This document shows, piece after piece, positions 61,462-64,000 of a stretch of 64,000 nucleotides of DNA (position 1 is the stretch's first letter; every line of letters starts with the position of its first letter). Made by a program: the position numbers and the translations under genes. The notes beneath the pieces were generated by a model. That model was not told the DNA's origin. It made no database searches and saw only the letters and a program-made list of their open reading frames with translations. The stretch spans positions 1,984,001 to 2,048,000 of the forward strand of contig NZ_CP048397.1 in the NCBI RefSeq assembly GCF_010384365.1, in the 5' to 3' direction. Source of the stretch: Streptomyces sp. S4.7. GTDB lineage: Bacteria > Actinomycetota > Actinomycetes > Streptomycetales > Streptomycetaceae.

Positions 61462-62079
61462 GTGTCCGGTTCAGAGACCCGTTCCCACCCCGCACGGCAA
61501 CACCGGCGGGGGGTCATGCTTGACGAGCATCTGCCCGTCGACCACCGTCTGAGCCGGGTGTACCGCGTCGGTGCGGGGCTGATCGGCCTGGTGCTGCTCG
61601 TGTTCGGCATCCTCGGGCTGACCGACCAGATCGGTGTCTTCGACACCGGCAGCCACACCACCGCCGGTCTGAACACCAACGGCGCGCTGAGTGTCCTGTC
61701 CTTCTGTGTCGGCGCCCTGCTCTTCGTCGGTATGCTGATCGGCAAGAACTTCGCGTCGACGCTGAACATGGTCCTCGGCGTGCTCTTCATCCTCAGCGGC
61801 TTCGTCAATCTCGCGCTGCTCGACAGTTCGTTCAACCCCCTCGCCTTCCGCATCCAGAACGTGTTGTTCAGCTTCGTGGTGGGCGTGATGCTCATGTTCT
61901 TCGGCATGTACGGGAGAGTCAGCGGCGGCCTGCCGCACGACAATCCGTACTGGCGGGCCCGTCACCCGACCCAGGTCGAGGACGAGCGGCGCGGCCGGAC
62001 CGCGGCCGGTCAGCGTGCGGTCCATGCCCACCGCGCTGTCACCTCCCACCGGCACGGTGCGCACCGGCCGGCCGGATAA
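61462..62079 (+). CDS. DUF4383 domain membrane protein
   Basis: This 205-residue protein has four membrane segments with the DUF4383 pattern: LIGLVLLVFGILGLTDQIGVF, GALSVLSFCVGALLFVGMLIGKNFASTLNMVLGVLFILSGFVNL and NVLFSFVVGVMLMFFGMYGR. A His/Arg-rich tail follows (VHAHRAVTSHRHGAHRP). Function unknown. The GTG at 61462 is the likely start because a stretch with conserved charge precedes the first segment; an ATG at 61516 is an alternative. Confidence 0.83.
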   Translation: MSGSETRSHPARQHRRGVMLDEHLPVDHRLSRVYRVGAGLIGLVLLVFGILGLTDQIGVFDTGSHTTAGLNTNGALSVLSFCVGALLFVGMLIGKNFASTLNMVLGVLFILSGFVNLALLDSSFNPLAFRIQNVLFSFVVGVMLMFFGMYGRVSGGLPHDNPYWRARHPTQVEDERRGRTAAGQRAVHAHRAVTSHRHGAHRPAG

Positions 62080-62088
62080 CCTGGCCCC

Positions 62089-62304
62089 ATGCCTCGCTAC
62101 GAGTACCGCTGCCGCCCCTGCGACACGACCTTCGAACTCAGCCGCCCGATGGCGGAGTCGTCGGCCTCGGCGACCTGCCCCGCCGGCCACCAGGACACCG
62201 TGAAGCTGCTGTCCACCGTCGCCGTGGGCGGCTCGGCGAAGGGCTCCCCCGCCCCCTCGGCGGGCGGCGGAGGCGGCTGCTGCGGTGGGGGCTGCTGCTC
62301 CTAG
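62089..62304 (+). CDS. FmdB family zinc-ribbon protein
   Basis: This 71-residue protein has the FmdB-type ribbon MPRYEYRCRPCDTTFEL with the first Cys pair and a second pair starting at CPAGH. The C-terminus is a Cys- and Gly-rich tail (GGGGGCCGGGCCS) with four further cysteines and may bind a metal. FmdB-type proteins have been proposed as transcriptional regulators in methylotrophs; most homologues are unassigned. It follows the DUF4383 gene by nine bases. Confidence 0.88.
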   Translation: MPRYEYRCRPCDTTFELSRPMAESSASATCPAGHQDTVKLLSTVAVGGSAKGSPAPSAGGGGGCCGGGCCS

Positions 62305-62347
62305 GACGAGTCGGCGGAGCCGTCGACCCTTCGCTGGTCGGGGGACG

Positions 62348-62992
62348 CTAGGTGTTCAGATAACGCAGCACGGCGAGGACCCGGCGGCTGTAGCCGCCCG
62401 TCCCGCTGATCTCCAGCTTGTCGAAGATCGCGTTGCAGTGTTTCTCGACGGCACTCACCGAAATGTACAGACGCCGCGCGATCGCCGTGTTGGTGTGCCC
62501 CTGGGCCATCTCGGCAAGCACTTCCCGCTCACGCTCGGTGAGCCGCGACAGCGGATCCGTACGGTTGGAGCGGGCCAGCAACTGCCGTACGACCTCCGGG
62601 TCGAATGCCGCCCGGCCCGCCGCCACCCGCTCCAACGCGTCGAGGAACTCGTCCACTTGGACCACCCGGTCCTTCAGGAGATAACCGACGCCTTCCGAAT
62701 CGCCGGTCAGCAACTCCGTCGCGTAGCGCTTCTCCACATACTGGGAGAGGACCAGCACCCCCACCGCCGGCCAGCGCTTACGGATCTCCAGCGCGGCCCG
62801 CAGCCCCTCGTCGGTGTGTGAGGGCGGCATCCGAACGTCTGCCACCACCACATCCGGCTGGTCATGGGCGACGACGGCCAGCAGCGTCTCCGCGTCGGCG
62901 ACCGCGTCCACCACCTCGTGCCCCTCCTCGGAGAGCAACCGCACCAGGCCCTCCCTCAGCAACGTCGAATCCTCGGCCAGGACTACTCGCAT
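62348..62992 (-). CDS. LuxR/NarL family response regulator
   Basis: This 214-residue regulator has a receiver domain (VVLAEDSTLLREGLVRLL, phosphoacceptor Asp in VVVADVRMPPSHTDEGL, Ser in VLVLSQYV, Lys in YLLKDRV) and a LuxR helix-turn-helix (LTEREREVLAEMAQGHTNTAIARRLYISVSAVEKHCNAIF). The ATG at 62992 overlaps the kinase stop by 10 bases, so the pair is translationally coupled. Its targets are unknown. Confidence 0.93.
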   Translation of the reverse strand: MRVVLAEDSTLLREGLVRLLSEEGHEVVDAVADAETLLAVVAHDQPDVVVADVRMPPSHTDEGLRAALEIRKRWPAVGVLVLSQYVEKRYATELLTGDSEGVGYLLKDRVVQVDEFLDALERVAAGRAAFDPEVVRQLLARSNRTDPLSRLTEREREVLAEMAQGHTNTAIARRLYISVSAVEKHCNAIFDKLEISGTGGYSRRVLAVLRYLNT

Positions 62993-63975
62993 GGAATCTC
63001 CGCGGTGATGGTGGTGGGGCCGCCGGGCGGACTGTCGACCCGCAGGATCCCGTCGAGGGCCTCGACACGGCGGGCAAGCCCGAACAGACCGCTGCCCGAC
63101 GCGTCGGCGCCGCCCTTGCCGTCGTCCGTCACCCGTATTCGCAGCGTGCGGGTGTCCTCGTCGACTCTCACGTCGATACTCGCCGCCCCTGAGTGCTTGA
63201 CCGCGTTGGTGACGCTTTCGGAGACGACGAAGTAGGCGACGGTCGCGGCCGCTTTCGGTGGTTCACTCCCGAGCCGGCAGCGCAGCCGCACCGGCAGCGG
63301 GCACCGTTCGGCGACCGTCTCCAGCGCCGCTCGGAGCCCTGCCTCGTCCAGCACCGTCGGATAGACGCGCCAGGCCACCTCACGCAGCTCGCTGAGAACC
63401 TGACCGGCCTGTTCATGGGCCTGCCTCAGCAGGTCGTCCGCGTGTCGAGCGTCGCTGCTGCGCCGGGCACGGCCCAGCAGCATTCCGAGCGCCACCAGCC
63501 CCTGCTGCACTCCGTCGTGCAGGTCCCGCTCGATACGACGGCGCTCGTCATGGACCACGTCCACGACTCCCGCACGGCTGACGGCGAGCTGTTCTATACG
63601 CCGCTCCAACTCCTCCTGCTGGCTGGGGCCGAGGAAGTGCCTGGCCAATTTCCCTTCGAGAGCGGCGACTTCGAAGAATCCCCGCGACGTGAGGAAGAGC
63701 AGGAACAGACCGCCGAAAGTGCCGAGCGCGAGCTCGTCCGGATTCTTGAGATCCGTTATCGCCCAGGCGTAGACGAAAAAAGTGCCGTAGCCGACACCGA
63801 CCACCGCGGCCAACACCACGACCACGCCGAACAACCCGAGCGCCCAGCGGGTCGCGAGATACCACAGCGCGTTGGCCGGCTCATAGCTGGCGGACACCCG
63901 CTCGCCGAGCATCGTGCGCAGCCGGTGTCGCTCCAGGTCGACCAGTCTCCGCGCTCCGGCCGCCACCGGCCTCAT
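62983..63975 (-). CDS. Sensor histidine kinase, start may lie outside window
   Basis: This kinase has two membrane segments near the N-terminus (WALGLFGVVVVLAAVVGVGYGTFFVYAW and LGTFGGLFLLFLTSRGF), a HisKA_3 phosphoacceptor helix (DERRRIERDLHDGVQQGLVALGMLLG, His in DLHDG) and a HATPase domain with SESVTNAVKHSGA, VTDDGKGG and GSGLFGLARRVEALDG. The ATG at 63975 has no ribosome-binding site, and the frame stays open to the window edge, so the real start may be further upstream. It is co-encoded with the regulator at 62348. Confidence 0.9.
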   Translation of the reverse strand: MRPVAAGARRLVDLERHRLRTMLGERVSASYEPANALWYLATRWALGLFGVVVVLAAVVGVGYGTFFVYAWAITDLKNPDELALGTFGGLFLLFLTSRGFFEVAALEGKLARHFLGPSQQEELERRIEQLAVSRAGVVDVVHDERRRIERDLHDGVQQGLVALGMLLGRARRSSDARHADDLLRQAHEQAGQVLSELREVAWRVYPTVLDEAGLRAALETVAERCPLPVRLRCRLGSEPPKAAATVAYFVVSESVTNAVKHSGAASIDVRVDEDTRTLRIRVTDDGKGGADASGSGLFGLARRVEALDGILRVDSPPGGPTTITAEIPCE

Positions 63976-64000
63976 GACCGCGCGACGCCCGCGCGGCCAT

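Noticed and set aside
57339-61943. A minus-strand open frame of 1534 codons
   Set aside because: It is antisense to the lipoprotein, coiled-coil and DUF4383 genes, crosses the tRNA, and has no family motifs; such long shadow frames are normal in very GC-rich DNA.

Overview
The window is very GC-rich (estimated at around 70% or more), with coding frames strongly biased to G/C in third codon positions and frequent GTG starts and ATGA/GTGA stop-start overlaps. It carries twin-arginine and lipoprotein secretion signals and many families typical of Streptomyces. It reads as the core chromosome of a Streptomyces or close relative, not a plasmid or phage. About 60 protein genes, one tRNA, the RNase P RNA and one cobalamin riboswitch are supported. 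No polyketide or nonribosomal peptide cluster, CRISPR array or prophage is visible.

Layout. Positions 1-11.6 kb hold housekeeping genes: a PhoD-type phosphatase cut by the window edge, an SDR, a PhzF protein, an aldo/keto reductase, rnpB, a MerR-type regulator with a membrane partner, YaaA, KDPG aldolase, and a tight minus-strand operon of Nif3, a zinc-ribbon protein and RNase H/acid phosphatase. Positions 11.8-12.9 kb hold an iron-box-preceded siderophore-binding lipoprotein. Positions 14.8-18.4 kb hold a four-gene ABC exporter plus two-component operon. Positions 18.4-21.9 kb hold two divergent MFS exporters. Positions 22-28.7 kb hold a methyltransferase, a cell-wall amidase, membrane proteins and a glycosyltransferase/methyltransferase/toroid-protein operon.

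The most interesting block is 29.1-35.5 kb. A cobalamin riboswitch precedes five tightly packed genes: two secreted, membrane-anchored proteins, an ECF transmembrane protein, a double ECF ATPase and an ECF substrate-binding membrane component. The first protein has an alpha/alpha-toroid-like repeat region, the general fold class of the alpha domain of animal intrinsic factor and transcobalamin. I read this as a candidate surface-capture plus import system for cobalamin or a precursor. The ecfT-like gene lacks an ordinary start codon in its open frame.

From 36 to 53.6 kb come a GT87-PAP2 fusion, a DUF2330 protein, a chloramphenicol-phosphotransferase-type kinase, an HxlR regulator, a serpin, an MFS-MarR fusion, a peptidoglycan-binding protein, a HAD phosphatase, a truncated fetB-like permease, a secreted HNH nuclease, a second PhoD-type phosphatase, DoxX, DedA and a thioesterase. 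From 53.6 to 57.1 kb lies an insertion hotspot with an IS701-family element and short CTAG-ended repeats. The final part holds a GT-C glycosyltransferase, tRNA-Val, a DUF4097 lipoprotein, a coiled-coil protein, a DUF4383 protein, an FmdB-type protein and a two-component pair.

A unifying observation is that a family of roughly 150-230 bp repeats, several with terminal inverted repeats and CTAG ends, sits at gene 3' ends in five places. It often supplies or abuts the stop codon, and at one place it coincides with the loss of most of a gene.
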